The notes under the pieces were generated by a model. That model was not told the DNA's origin. It worked only from the letters and a program-made list of their open reading frames with translations, and made no database searches. Shown here piece after piece: positions 46,029 to 58,667 of a DNA stretch of 64,000 nucleotides (position 1 is the stretch's first letter; each line of letters begins with the position of its first letter). The position numbers and the translations under genes are program-made. The DNA is from Mrakia gelida (Eukaryota > Basidiomycota > Tremellomycetes > Cystofilobasidiales > Mrakiaceae), in the NCBI GenBank assembly GCA_024345305.1, contig BRON01000015.1, forward strand, positions 248,001 to 312,000. The letters run 5' to 3'.

Positions 46029-48281
46029 TCATGAAATCGACTGCTGCGACGCCAACCCAAGGACCGACGACGCTCCTCCTCCTCCCACCGCGTTCGTTCC
46101 TGGTGGTAGAGATGCTGAGGAGGGTTTGGGAGGAGGGGGCAGAGCGACCGAAACAGCTTGAAGATGCGCTTTGCGGAGGTTGGAAGCTTCGTGGAGGATC
46201 TGTTTCGTGTTTCGCGGGAAGTTGGGAGGGGAAGGGGATATCGGAATGGATGAGGTGATGAGACGAGGGGAGCGAATGAAAGAAGGAGGAAGGGAGGGGG
46301 AAGGGCTGGTGTCAGTTTTGGGTGTGGGTGGCCGCGGTGAGAACAAGGGAAGGGAGACGCGGGAGGAAGGGGTGTAGAGATGATGACACCGCCAGGTTTG
46401 GGGGGAGGGAGGGAGGGAGGGTGGGTGATGGGAGAGGGAAAGGAGGACGAACGCGATCTATGTCTAGACGAGGGAGGTGGAGGAGCATCTGTTGAGAAGA
46501 GAAGCAGAAGGGAGGGAGGAGGAGGTTAGTGGGTGAGAGAGAGAGAGAAGAAGAAAAAAAGGCAGGGGAGGTAAGGAAAACGCGAACGAACCTGCTTGAC
46601 CTCTCCTTGATCGAGCTCCTCGAGGGTGTCGTTGCACGTTGTGAGGACCGAGAGGCAGACGAAGATGTGGAGTTCGAAGGGGGAGGGGTGGGAGAAGTAG
46701 GTGTCTGGGCGAAAAAAGAGGGCGAGCGAAACGGTCAGCGAGTGGAGATAAGACGTCGAACGCGACCGAACTCACCCCAAAGTCTCGAGAGGTCGGGGAG
46801 GGTCATCTCTTGCGAGAACAAGCTCGTGAGCCATCTTGAGGCGATCTCGATGATGGGCACTTCCTCGGTTTCGAAGTAGTCCTGTTGGAGAAGAGAGGAG
46901 AGGGACGAGAGGTCAGGACGCGTCGAGAACGGGAGGCGAGCATGGTGAAGAGGTGGTGAGACGAACGTAGAGCTCCGGGAGAGTCGATCTGAAGAGAGAC
47001 ATGAATGTTGCGAGTCGGTTCGGTAGAGGGTTTTCGGCGAAGTAGGTGTCTGGTGGGAAGAAACAAGAAACCGACGCGTGGGCTTGACCGAGCGATTCTC
47101 ATCCAGTCGAGAACGCGACTTCCTTCCTGCTTCCTTCGAACTGAAGGACAAACGAAGGAGATCTGGACTCACCCATCTTCCCTCTCCATTCTCCCCATCC
47201 CCAGTAAACACCAGCCTCCAGCTTCAAGCACCCGACGAAGGGTCCCACCGTGCTCACCCATCCCTCGATGATCTCCCTCCTTTCCCAGTCCAGCCCATCC
47301 AAACACCCAGGATGCTGATTCGCCCAGCTCCCTAAGACGTCAACGATTGACCTTGTGAAGGTGTGTATCGGTGGTGGAGCCGTGGAAGGGTAAGGCGAAG
47401 GGAAGATGGCCGGGGAGGCGGACGAGTTCGTGAGGTTGGTTGAGAACTGAGAGAAGACGCGCTGAGGTTGAGGAGGAGGTAGCGGTGGTAGCGGTGGAGG
47501 GAAGGAGGGTGAAGAGGGTTCGATAGATGGTGTGGGAGAAGTTCCGTCCTCTTGAAGGAGGGAAGGAGGTGTTGAGCTCGAGGCGAGCGGGAAGAGGGTC
47601 GGCGAGGAAGGAGGAGGAAGGATCGAGTTGGTTGGGAAGGAGCGTTCTCCGCCGAGGAGGGGACTGGCTTGAGCACTCCCGTTCCTGCTGATGTCTGCTC
47701 CTACTCCTGCTAGCATGTCGGGTCGGAAGGAGGGAGGAAGGGGAGGAGGGTCGACGGTAGCGTCTTGGACCATTTGCTCGATGGATCTCGTTCCGAATGT
47801 TCGAAGATGGTACTTCCTCGCTGCTGAGGTGGCGAGACGAGATACGAGATCGTTGGATTTGGGTAAGGAAGAGTAGGTTTGAAGTCTTGATCGAGCTGTG
47901 GTGAGCTCGGAAGCTGGAGACGGAGGGAGGGAGGCGAAGGTGAGCTTCGATCTCGAAGAAAGACGTCGAGAGAAAGAGGTGAAGAACTGACTCTTATCAG
48001 GCGAAAGAACTCCCAGAAGATACATCCAGACCTCTCCTCTGATCTCATCTGGGATCCCATGTCGAGAGAACTCCTTGACCTGGAGAGCGAAAGGCAAGAA
48101 AGGCGGGGAGGACGAAGGAAGGAGGAGGAGGGAAGGAGAAAGTCGGGTGAGCTCTTGCTCTGCTTCTCAGGCGGCAAATCTGCTTCAAACAGCTGATCTG
48201 AGTTGCTCTTACCTTTGGTAGGTCTACGAACTGTTCTGCGTTGAGGAGTTCTAGGAATTCTGGTACTGAGGATCTTGACAT
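46029..48281 (-). CDS. TBC-domain protein (Rab GAP family)
   Basis: Start MSRSSVPEFLELLNAEQFVD at 48281. The N-terminal half of the TBC domain is EFSRHGIPDEIRGEVWMYLL. A long Pro/Ser-rich insertion follows, then DVLGSWANQHPG, PNRLATFMSLFRSTLPELYD, IIEIASRWLTSLFSQEMTLP and LSRLWDTYFSHPSPFELHIF. The last exons give LDIDRILHEASNLRKAHLQA and a Gly/Ala-rich end at TGA 46031-46029. Joining DIDR to ILHEAS needs a GTTCGT donor and the acceptor before ATCCTCC; without it the frame ends at about 46314. TBC proteins stimulate GTP hydrolysis by Rab GTPases, but I do not see the usual IxxDxxR arginine-finger and YxQ glutamine-finger motifs. It may be catalytically divergent. It starts only 104 bp from the divergent carboxypeptidase gene. 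Confidence 0.8.
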
Positions 48282-48384
48282 GATGGGCGTTAAAGTAGGT
48301 TGCCGTCTGAAATCACCTTGTCGGAGATGTCCTCTTTTCGCCTTCCCTCTCCTCTCCTCCAACCTCCAACCCGTCCCTCAAGAT
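48282..48384. promoter_or_regulatory. Very short divergent promoter (103 bp)
   Basis: Only 103 bp separate the TBC and carboxypeptidase S start codons, so the genes must share control elements or overlap in their leaders. No distinct site could be named. Confidence 0.4.
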
Positions 48385-51221
48385 ATGTCGTCTGAAAAGC
48401 TCAACCTCACTCCTACGAACCCTCCCATCAAGGCCGTCAAGCCGAAAAGATCTGAATGGAAGACTCTCGCTAGCTTCACAGTCGCCGTCGCCCTGACCAC
48501 CCTCGTCCTGAAGGGTCCTTCTCTCCCCGGTCTCTTATCTTCCATCTCAGAATCGAGGAGGATGGACGCCAACTACAGCGAGATGCTCGTAAAGGGAAAA
48601 TGCCCTTCCCAAATTGATCCTGTCAACGTAGGAGAGGACTGGGTGAGTTCTAGAGTCTGAAAAAGAGCGATCTCGAGGCGAGGAGGTCGAAGGATGAACG
48701 ATGAGAGCTGACCGGATCCGGATCCCTTCTCTTCCCTCGTTCCCCACCCGTCAATCTATACCATCACAGAACCCTCTCGAGGACAAGAAGTATGCCTCCA
48801 AGGCCATCGATCGTCTTTCTCGGGCTGGTAAGTTCATCCCTCCCTTCTACGGCGCTTGAAGCTTGAAGTCCGAGCTCATCCCCCTCCCCTTCGGTCTTCT
48901 CCTCTTCCTCCCTTTCAGTCCAAATCCCTACCGTCTCCTTCGACGACATGGGTCCCATCGACGAGGATCCTCGATGGAAAGGTGTCGCCAACTTCAACGA
49001 CTTCCTCGACGACGAGTTCCCGACTCTCGGCGACGTCCTCAAGGTCGAACGGATCAACTCTTACGCTCGTCTCTATACTTGGACTGGATCCGACGCCTCC
49101 CTCAAGCCCATCGTCCTCATGGCTCACATGGACGAGGTCCCAGTTCCAGGTCCTACGGTGGAGCGATGGACTCACGATCCCTTCGCTGGAGTCGTCGATT
49201 CGGATGGCTGGCTTTGGGGACGAGGCAGCGTGAGTCGACGCGTAGCTTCGAGGACTCGCACGAACGATGAACGACGAAGCTGACTTTGCTTTCTTTCGAA
49301 CAGGCCGACTGCAAGAATACTCTGATGGGTATCCTTGGAGCCGTCGAGAAGCTCGTCGCTGAGGGATTCGAGCCTGAGAGGACCATCATCCTTTCGTTCG
49401 GTTATGGTTCGTTCCTCACTCGAAACTCGTCGGCTCGCTCGCTTCCCAGCTCTGACTTCTTTTTGTTTGTTGATGCGCAGATGAGGAAATTGGAGGAGCT
49501 CGAGGAGCTGGGGTCCTCTCTGCCACCCTCCTCGAACGGTACGGAAAGGACGGAATCTCGCTTCTCGTGGACGAGGGATTCACTGGAGTCGACGACGCTT
49601 ACGGTTAGTCCTTCTTCTGCTCATGTTCGTCCTCGTACTGTATCTGACTCAGGCGTTATTCTCAAATCACAGGAGCCACTGTTGCCAGCTTCGGAGTCGC
49701 CGAGAAGGGAGCTGTTACGATCAAGCTCAGCGTCGACGCGGCTGGAGGTCACTCGTTCGTCCCACTCGCTCGCCTCCCCGTGGTCCTTGCCGAGCAGTGA
49801 CGCTGCGTGGATCTCACTCGCTCGATTCTCGATTGACAATTCTCCTCCTTCGTCTTCGCTCAACAGATCCGTCCCTCCCATCCACACCTCCATCGGAATC
49901 CTCTCAATGATCCTCACCAACCTCGAAGCCAACCCTTTCCCCGCTGCCTTCTCCCCTTCCTCGCCTTACCTCCAGTACCTTCAGTGCGCCGCTGACTTCG
50001 GACCCGATATGTCCAAGAATCTCAAGAGCAGGTTGAAGGATCCCAAGGCGTGGCCTGCGTTGGCCGACGAGTTTGGAGAGGACAGGAAGAACAGGGCGTT
50101 CCTCGGAACGACTCAGGCTGTCGATATGATCTCTGGTGAGTCGCAACGATCGATGGGATGGGGAGGAGACAAGGAGAGGTCGCCAGAATAATGTCTCGAG
50201 AAAGAGACGCGTTGCTGACCCGCTTTCGTTTGTTCCTTTGCGACGCGTCTCTTTCGCATCGATCAGGTGGAATCAAGAGTAACGCTCTCCCCGAGCAGGC
50301 TTCCGCTATCGTCAACTACCGGATCGACTTGTGAGTTCCCCTCCCTTCTCGTCCCGATGTCTCCCTCCTCCGTCGCTCGACGAACTCAAACTCACCTCCC
50401 TCCTCCTCCTTCTGCTCCTCCCAGCCTCTCCTCCGTCGCCGAGACCATCGAGCACATCACCGACATCATCACTCCCATCACCACTCGTCTCAACCTCACC
50501 TTCTCCCTCGACAACAACCCTCCCGTCTCCTCCGACGCGATCAACGTCGTTCGACTCGACTTCGGAGGAAACCCTGGTCTCGAACCTGCTCCCATCACCG
50601 CGACGTCGGGAGCGGCTTGGGAGCTGATGGCTGGAACTACTAGGCATGTGTTTGAGGGAAGTATCGTCGCTCCTTCGGCTATGATTGGTGAGTTCACGCT
50701 CGGTTTGACGAAAGAGAGGGAGGACCAGCTGGGGACAGACGCGTCGACCAAAGAATGAGTAGAAGTGCTGACTTCATTCCTTCGTTTCTTCCTATTTTAT
50801 CAACGCTCGAATAGCCAACACCGACACTGCTCGTGTGTGGAATCTGACCAAGAACATCTACCGATTCGTCCCTGCTTCGCTGGAGCTTGTCAAGGTACGC
50901 TCTTCGTTTTCGAGACCCGCTTTCGCCTGTTCACGGCCTCGCTTTCTGGTCGTCTTCTCCGCTCGACCTTGTCTCGGCCTCCTGGCGATCTAAACTCACT
51001 CTGACTCTACTTATCGACCCTCTCCCAGAACTTCCACACCGTCGACGAGCGAATCCACACCACCGCTCACCTTACGACCGTTCGCCTCGCCTCCCTCCTC
51101 TCTTCTCGACGTTAGGGGTTGCACCCTGCTGACAATAACTTCGCTATCTCGCTCCTTTTTCCCTTGACAGACTCGATGGATGTACAAGCTCATCCGAAAC
51201 ACCGAGGGATGGACCGACTAG
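48385..51221 (+). CDS. CPS1: Vacuolar carboxypeptidase S (M20 metallopeptidase)
   Basis: A zinc carboxypeptidase that releases C-terminal residues, notably from peptides with a penultimate glycine, in the vacuole. The N-terminus is cytosolic (MSSEKLNLTPTNPP), then a signal-anchor helix (TLASFTVAVALTTLVLKG), the type II topology of Cps1. The M20 metal site is visible: MAHMDEVPVPG (His), GRGSADCKN (bridging Asp), FGYDEEIGGARG (general base and metal Glu) and LLVDEGFTGVDDAYG. The lid-domain motif VDAAGGHSSVPPIHTSIGI is intact. The C-terminal exon has FHTVDERIHTT and the end is RWMYKLIRNTEGWTD, TAG at 51219-51221. About ten exons, no lesions. Expected substrates follow from the family. Confidence 0.92.
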
Positions 51222-51999
51222 AACGGCTCGCGTCGCCCTAGTTCTCAACCGACTCGACTTCGATTTGTTGGGTTGATCTCTTATCTCTGTTCCTCTATCT
51301 CTATATACACATCTTATTGTTCTTTGATATGGGAAAGCCTCTCGTGTAGTACGGGCGCAGTAGAGCAGTGGGTCATTCAACGCGTCGCGATCTCGGTCGC
51401 GAAATCCGCAACTTCGCTCGTGCGCTGGGGAAAAGTGCTGAGCGAATTCAAGGTTGACGAGTGAGCTGTGGCGTTATATGTTGAAGAAGGTGCTACTGGA
51501 ACCTGTATGATCGTTTTAGGGGATGATGGCGTCGGAGGGACGAGGGGAAGGAAGAAAGCGTGAGCTCGAATCTTGTGAGCTCGACTCTCCTTCCTCGACC
51601 CTCCGTTTCCCTTCACCCACGACTTGATCGATTCATCCACTTCCCCATCAGCTCAGTAAACACTCTGTCGACACCTTGCCATGCGACATGGCGCTATATC
51701 CCTCCAGAATTCCTATCGAGAGAGCTTCGAGAGTGAACGAGCTGCAGGGAGGGAGCTGGGAAGACGAAGGTCAAGCTCACAACCATCTCTCGTCGAAGAA
51801 GCTTCTCTCTCTCCTTCTTTGGACTGTTTGTTACCGATCAAAGTGCCTTCCTCAGCTCCCATCGACTCGGCCATCAAGAGCGAGCTTCTTCCAGGGCGCG
51901 AAAGTGGGGACGGCCGAGAGCTCAACGCTCGACTCGCCATCTTTCTCCCTCCTCCTCCCTTCCCTCCTTTCTCCTCCCACCGTCCACCTTCTTGAAACC
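51222..51999. other. Intergenic region upstream of an F-box-like gene
   Basis: 778 bp between tandem genes. An AT-rich 3' UTR-like stretch is at 51260-51340. Frames at 51670-51990 lack splice support. No recognised element. Confidence 0.4.
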
Positions 52000-54446
52000 A
52001 TGTCTGACCTCCAAGTCTCCATCATCTCACCCAACCCACCTATCTTCGCCCTCTCAGTCGACGCTGGATCTCAAGGAGCTGTCTCTCAGAATGTCGTCCT
52101 TCAAAGAGAGTCAAGCTCGATGGTTGTGAGCTTCGACCTTCCCTTCCCTCCCTCCTCCCTCCGTCTTTTGTTCTCGCTGACTCCCACCCGCATATGGCTA
52201 TTTAGCTCCAGAGGACTAAGGCCGTCGTCGGAATCCTCAACATGCCAAACGAGATCATTGATCTGATCATCCACGAGGTAACGGTCGAGGGGAAAAGGGA
52301 GCTGCTGCTCAATCTCACCCAGTCTGTACTCGTCTTCGAACGGTTCGTTTCGCTTCTTTTGATCCGCCTTCCCTCTCGTTTTACAGAAGGCTCACCTACG
52401 TATGCATCTTCTCCAGATCGCCCGCCGAAGTCTGGTCAAGGACATCACTTTCACGTTCCCTCTCGTCGAGAGAGACTCGAAGCTTGACACTCTCGTCGCT
52501 CTCGCTTCCTCCGACGCTGCTGAACACGTCAAGTCGGCTCGGTTCGTCAAGTCAGTCGCTCTCAGTTCCTCTCTCTACTCTTCTCGTCGCTCGTGGGCTG
52601 GCCCTTCTTTCAACCTTTCGACGCTACAGAGAACTCCCCAAGCAGTGGGGGGTCAAAGTCAACCAGCTTCCAACTCGACACCAACCTCTCCTCGTCTCCA
52701 TCGTCTCCGGATTCACGTCGCTCGTCCACCTCTCCCTTCCCTCTTCTCTCCTCTCCAACTCCCTTTTCGAAACCATGCACAACCACTCTACCCTCGTCTC
52801 CCTCGAAGTCGGATCCTACGCCATCGGAGACGAGAAGAGCAACCTGGATTCCCGAGAGCACGACGTCGTCGGTCCTCGTCGTCGTCCTCGAGCAGCAGGT
52901 CCTCTCGTCCTTCACTCTCTCCTCGGAACCCTCGGACTAGGAAACTTCACCTTCGACCTCCAAGACATGCGAATCTTCCTCGACCTCCTTCTCTCCTACT
53001 CCATCGTCGTCCCTACCCTCACCCTCCAACTCCAACTCCAACCCAACATCAACGACAACGCCAACCGCGATCTCACTCAAGGTCCTCTCACCCAGGTCGC
53101 TCTTCCAGGCCTCGAAACCCTCGTCCTCGCAGTCATCCCAGGCTCGCACCTTACAGGTCACAGACTCCTCCAGCTCATCCTCGCTGCTCAAACGGATCTG
53201 CCCAAGTTCGTCTTCGAGATCGAAGGAGCCTCGGATCGGAGTCTCTCGTTCTGCATGGTCTATCACTTCTCCCTCCCTTGCTGAACCCCCGAAGAGGGAG
53301 TTCGCGTGAAGGAGTGGTCGGAGGGGATGAAGATTGCTTGGGCGGGAGTGGAGGTCATGCAGGTCGGAGGGACGTACGAGAGGGTTGGGAGGGAGGAGGA
53401 CGAGGACGAGCCGAGGGGGTCCAAACTCAAGGGTTTCGATCTCGAGCTGTACGGAGAGATGGTCCTCCCTCACCAAATCGCTGCTCTCAGGAAGGAGTCG
53501 GCGCTCGTTGACGTGGAGAGGTTAGAGCTTGTGCACTCGTATCTGGGAGGGAACTGGGTGAGTCGTTCTCGTCGTCGTCGCGTCGTTTCCTCGTTCGTCG
53601 CGTCCTGACCTTTCCCCTCGCTTTCCCTTCCCTCTTCCCTCGCTCAGTCCGAAACCATCCACCAATTCTCCCTCTTCCCCAACCTGACCTCCCTAACCCT
53701 CCACCACAGCTCTCTCACCATCAGCTCAACCTTCGGCCACACTCTCGCCTGCTCCACCGAATGCTACGAACGCCTCTCAACCACCCATCCAGGGCTCCAC
53801 GCCCTCTCAGAACGCCTAGGAGGCTACCAGATCGTCTTCCAACTTCTCGTCGAGATCAACTCCGCTAGGCTCAAGCAACTCGTCGAGCGACTCCCTATCG
53901 AAGCGAGGGTGAGACTCACCAGTACAAGGGGGTGGTGGAAGTTAAAGAAGCAGGAGGAGGAGGAGGGACTGGCAGGGATCGCTTTGGAGGGGGTGTGTCG
54001 TCCTCGATCTGGGGTGGGGAAGCAGGCAGTGGTGGAATTAGGGTGGAAGGAAGACGACGAAGGGACGGGGAGATGTCAGTGTTTTGGGCGTTGTGGCGAA
54101 ACCGAGGATGAAAGGGGTCTGTGGAGGGAGGATGATCTGGATCCTTTCGAGGCGATTAGGATGTCGTGCACGTCTAGGGAGGTTAGGGAGGCGATGGGGA
54201 GGGCTGGGATTGATGTGGCGGCGGTGTTGGGCAGGTGAGTGAGGCGAGGAGAGGAAGAAAGACGAGACGAGAGACACGTGCTGACGAGTTCGAGCCTTGG
54301 GTTTTGGTGGTTCGAGTAGGGAGTTCGGTGCTGGGGAGGAGGTGACGGAGTTTGAGCTGTTTTTGATGTGAGTAGGAATCTTGGCTACGATTCGTGATCG
54401 CGAAATGACCTCGGGCTTGTTTGCTCGACTTCTCAGGACGGGTTAA
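52000..54446 (+). CDS. F-box-like/LRR protein
   Basis: Start MSDLQVSIISPNPPIFALSV at 52000. The F-box-like segment is LNMPNEIIDLIIHEVTVEGK, then RELLLNLTQSKAHLRMHLLQ and IARRSLVKDITFTF. The second join uses a weak GTACTC donor after TQS. LRR-like parts follow (GFTSLVHLSLPSSLL, STLVSLEVGSYAI, PGLETLVLAVIPG, LTSLTLHHSSLTI). A TGA at 53282-53284 interrupts one continuous frame, but a 54-nt intron with an atypical donor (53241-53294, CGGA|GTCTCT...CGAAG) removes it in frame and gives ASDR then KGVRVKEWSEGMKIAWAG. The C-terminus has a Cys-containing stretch (GRCQCFGRCGE) and ends FELFLMTG at TAA 54444-54446. Likely an SCF-type adaptor by family; targets unknown. Confidence 0.68.
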
Positions 54447-55682
54447 AGGGAGGTCGACTCGACGCGTCGTCGGAAACGGATTCCATGTTGGTGGAGGGGT
54501 TCTAATGGGGAAGGATCCTCTAGAGTCCTTGCTACTTGTTCTATTGTTGCTTTTCAGTGTGCCTGTTTGTTTTTCTTCGTGTTTCTGGGAATGGAGGTGA
54601 TGCAGTTCGTCTCGTCGACGTGTTCAATATTGACTCGCGATTCGGAAGTCATTCCTCTCCTCGCGTCTTCACTGGTGTTCGTGCCGCCCACTCCAGTTCT
54701 ACTAGGACATTTGAAAGTCAGTAGTCTGGTCGTGTAAGTTCCCGAATCGCTAGAAAACTCAAACAAAGTGTCGTCGACGAGGATTTCGCGACGCATCGAG
54801 TCTCGGTTGGACTTTCGTTTCAACGAAGCCCTGAAGGAGTGACAGTCTCGACCTCAAGTATTGATCCCTTTGGGTGGAATGCACCGAGATTGTCAAGGCG
54901 ATCGAGGAAGCAAGAAGACGGTCGTGGAAGTCGAGGAGAGCCATTCGGAGCAAACCCGTCGCGTCGGTCCTCGATTTCGCTTCCGTTCCTTTTTGACGGT
55001 GAGCAGCTCCTCCGAAAGCCCTCAATCTCTCCTCGTCTCTGCTCATGCCTAGCCTCTCACTCTTGTTTTCATCTTGAGACCTCTGCACCTGCCACAACGA
55101 CGCAAAAGCGGCTCGACCAGCCTTTTTCGACGGGTACTTGACGAACTCGCTTTTGACCATTGACATGAGTCTCACTTATAGAGCAGTTGCTAACGCTTCT
55201 GCTAGTAGTGGTCGGACCTAGATACTTGCAGAAAGCCTTGAACCCACTAAGAAGACCCCTTCGAAACAAGAGAACGGACGCGTTCGCTTACTCGAAGAGG
55301 CATGGGTTCAATTCTGCAGATCGGAGGGAGTTCTTCGTCTTCGCGCGGCGAGGAGCTTTCTTTTGTTCGATTTTTTGAGGGGAGCTGGAAACAGCGCTGA
55401 GCAGGATGGGATAGTAAGGTGTTGTAAAGTGTTGAAAGTTTTTCGAGAAGAGGAGGAGGAGAGGAAGACAGGGGCAAACGCGCGTGCTTTCGCTCCGGCG
55501 GCTCTCAAGCATCAAGGAGCAGCTTCTACCCGACCTCGACACCTCAAAGGCCATCCTCGTCGCTCTCGCAAACTCACCATCAACATCATCAGCATCAACC
55601 TCAAGGACACCCATCCTCGTCGACTCCAACCTCCCTCACTCCTGAACCCGGTCCCTCCTCCTCCCCTCAAACTCTGCCCTCC
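54447..55682. other. Long intergenic region
   Basis: 1.24 kb with less third-position bias than the genes around it. A minus-strand frame of 138 codons (54759-55175, MRLMSMVKSEFVKYPSKKAG) has no recognisable domain and no clear splice partners. A plus-strand Gln/His/Ser-rich frame (55500-55682) leads into the next gene without an ATG and could be its leader. I leave both unassigned. Confidence 0.35.
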
Positions 55683-57673
55683 ATGACTTCCCTCGTCACC
55701 TCCCTCACCAATCAGTCTACTCACGGAGCGCCTCGTCATCCCCCGAGACATCAAACCAGCCTCCCGAACTTCTCCTCTCTCCTCAGCAGACCCGACGACG
55801 ATTCGAGACATCGCCCATCCCTCCCCACTCCTCCCATCTTCAACCCCCCACGACCTCTCATGGCCACCAGGCACTCGGCTCCTCACCTCGTACCCCTCCC
55901 TCCGCTTCCTCCTCCTCTCCGATTCTCTTCCCCGGAAAAGGTCGACGTCGGTCGAGAGGAGCACTCGACATGGGAGACGCGAGACCTCGACGAGCAAGGA
56001 TCCCTCGGATTGACGAGTGGGGAAGGCTCGCGAGGGCGCACTCGTACGGAGGAGGGCGTAGATCTCCTTTTGGGGCTTTCGCAGAGCGGCGTTGGATTGA
56101 GTGGAGACGAGGAACGGGACGAGTTGGAGGATGACGACGGACTCGAGGAGACACGCGTCGAGAGGAGGGACTCTGGGCTAGGTGTGCAGTTGGACGGAGG
56201 CGTAGGAGCAGCTTCTGGAGGGTCCTCGTTGGATCGAGGAAGAAGGATGGAAGGATCGTCGAGCGTCTCGAGGAGAGAGGAGTCGTCAACTTCGTCGACG
56301 TGAAGCTCAGGATCTCACCACCAGCAACCTCCTCGCCTTCCTCCCCGAACTCAGCACTACCCTTCTTGCCTCCGACCTGCACTGGAGCCGCACGACTACC
56401 CAGTTTCTCACTCATCCAGGTCGCTCGTTTCGTTTCGAATCGTTCTTTGTCCTCTCCTTCCTTCTCGACCCGCTCGTGACTGACCATGTCTCCTCCTCTC
56501 TCCCAGTTTATTCTCTTTCTTTTTTGCATGGCTTCACTGTACGTCGTCGTCGTCGTCGTGTCATCTTCGCATAGCCCTTTTCTCTTCGTTCGTTCGGCGC
56601 GTCGAGAGCGAGCTCGACCTGACTTCCCTCCCTACCCTTTCTCTTCTCGCCCACAGGGACTCGATACGATACTTATGCACACAGCACTCACGATATTATA
56701 CTCACCTTCTCTTCTTATCACGTACGTCCTCCTTTCCATGCTACTCGTCGATCTTTCGAGCGAGGGAGAACGTCGAACGAACTGACGCGACAGCGACTTC
56801 TCTTTGTCCTCAGGCACGTTATTCGAGTCAGTCCCAGTGCTCCAACCCTTCTCGAATTGCTTTATATTGTCATCTGACTTTCCTTGATCTCTCGCTTCCC
56901 TCAGCTACTCAACTACTACAAGACGCACGCGTCTTCGAGCCAGGCCTCCTGCTGGACTCTCTTGCATTTTCCCATCGTTCGTTCTCCTCTTTCTTCTCCC
57001 TCTATCGTCTTGAATCCCTCTTGACCTTACTTCCGACTTTCATCCTCTCCCCAGACATCACATCTCTACTGAGATTCGTTCGTCGTTTCCCATTGCCTCC
57101 GGCTCGCTCCTCGGCTCTCCAGCTGACTCTTCGTTTCGTCTCGTTTTCTTCCCCCAGATGGCATCCGCACACCCACCAGCACGACAACAACGACTACAAC
57201 AGCACGCTCAGTTAGCTGCGAGACTAGGAGAGGAGAGTCTCGAGCACGGATCGAACACGACGTACGCTTTACCTGCCCCTCAAACTTCTTCGCGTCGAAC
57301 GCTGAACCGACCCTTCCTCTCTTCTCTTTGACAGTTGCACGAGAGAAGCCCATGAAGACGGTACGTACCTCCTCTATCCCTCTTCCCTCTTTCTCGAACA
57401 CTCGAGATCGTTGAAGCTGACTCCCATCCTTCTTCATTCGTTCGACCTCCTCACAGGAATCGAACGAGAGACGCGGAGAGAGCCTCGTTTCGATTCACCC
57501 TGGACGAGGAGAGGTGAGTACAGACCTCCCTCTGTTCTTCGTATGAAGAATCGGTACTGATTGCTGATTCGTTTTTTTCTCGCAGGACCGAACGAGAACG
57601 AGAACGAGAGCGGGAAGCGATGGGCGCGTTTTGGCGAGAGGAGAAGAGACGATGGGAGGAGGCTTTAGCTTGA
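55683..57673 (+). CDS. Hypothetical protein, exon structure uncertain
   Basis: No family recognised. The first long exon from ATG 55683 encodes a Pro/Ser/Asp/Glu-rich, probably disordered region (MTSLVTSLTNQSTHG, DEERDELEDDDGLEETRVER). A strongly codon-biased exon follows (DLTTSNLLAFLPELSTTLLA, DLHWSRTTTQFLTHP). Several short exons with GTACGT- or GTCATC-type donors continue in compatible phase, giving a hydrophobic stretch (LSFLHGFTG, LDTILMHTALTILYSPSLLI). The downstream exons (MASAHPPARQQRLQQHAQLA; a basic Arg/Glu-rich end EREREAMGAFWREEKRRWEE, TGA at 57671-57673) look coding, but I could not connect all of them in one phase. It may be one gene with missed junctions or two. Confidence 0.4.
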
Positions 57674-58667
57674 TTCGCTTGCTTTTCTGGATGGGGAGAT
57701 CATGGGATGCTCTGAAGCCAGCTCGCGTGATCGTCCCCTGTGGGAGAGAGTCGCGATCTTCGACGCGTCGGGGATTCGTGTTCGCGCGAGGTCGATTCGA
57801 ATTTGGACCATACCAGCCGCCTCTTCGATGTCCCGCCTCGCACCAGACCACCACCACTTCACTGGCTCTGGGCTGTGCAGATGATGAAATCCTCCATGCT
57901 CAACGAGTACGAAATCCCTCCGTTCGAAACGACAGCCGCGACGCGTCGCTCGAACTTCTCCTTTTCGATCCAGCAGCTTGACGCAGCAGCGAGATATACT
58001 GAAGCCGCTGTGTCCTTCGAGCAAAGAACGATTGAAACACAGCTACACTCTCATTCTCGCAAGTTTTCACCTCAAAAGAGCCAATTTCGACTCGAACCAC
58101 AATTTTCGAAACGACTCAGAATCCTCGAGTTCGCGAGTTTCATCACGCATCTCCTTAGTTCAGCGGCGTAAGTCGTCGTTAGACCAAAGTGGATGACCAG
58201 ATGAATACGATTACGTAGCGGCGTCAGATCCCTAAGACTCAGTTGCGCTTTCTTTCAATCCTTGACGAAGGAAAAACAGATGGAAAAGCGAACTCGAGCT
58301 GGAAGAGACCAATCCTTCAATCGGAGACCGAAACGGAAAGAGACCCCCTTTCCTGCCACTCGCCTGGCCAGCTTGTGGTGTCTTTTTGCTCCGAAGAAGA
58401 CCAAGCGCTGTGGTATGCAAGGAGAACATTCGAGACGGACGCGTCGAGGATCCGAGAGCGGGGACGACTTTCGTTGTCGCTCTGCGGTCAGAGCAGCAGG
58501 AGACATGGATATCGAGAGAAATAAGGTATATGATAGCACTGACGTTATTGCACTAGAACGAGCAACGCTCCTGGAAAACGAGCAAAAGGCGAGAAAACAA
58601 ACGCGAACCGACGAGAACGTCCATTCGAAAGCAGCGACCTCCCTCCTCCCTCCCTCCGCAACCGCTC
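57674..58667. other. Long intergenic region between convergent genes
   Basis: 994 bp. A plus-strand frame of 147 codons (58262-58705) encodes DMDIERNKVYDSTDVIALER and overlaps the 3' end of the minus-strand F-box gene. Its composition is unlike nearby genes, so I do not call it. No RNA gene was seen. Confidence 0.4.

Noticed and set aside
52402..53511. A 369-codon Arg/Pro-rich plus-strand ORF
   Set aside because: It is the out-of-frame reading of the F-box/LRR exons. The leucine-rich frame is the real one.
54759..55175. A 138-codon minus-strand gene
   Set aside because: No domain, weak third-position bias, no convincing splice signals. Left as intergenic.
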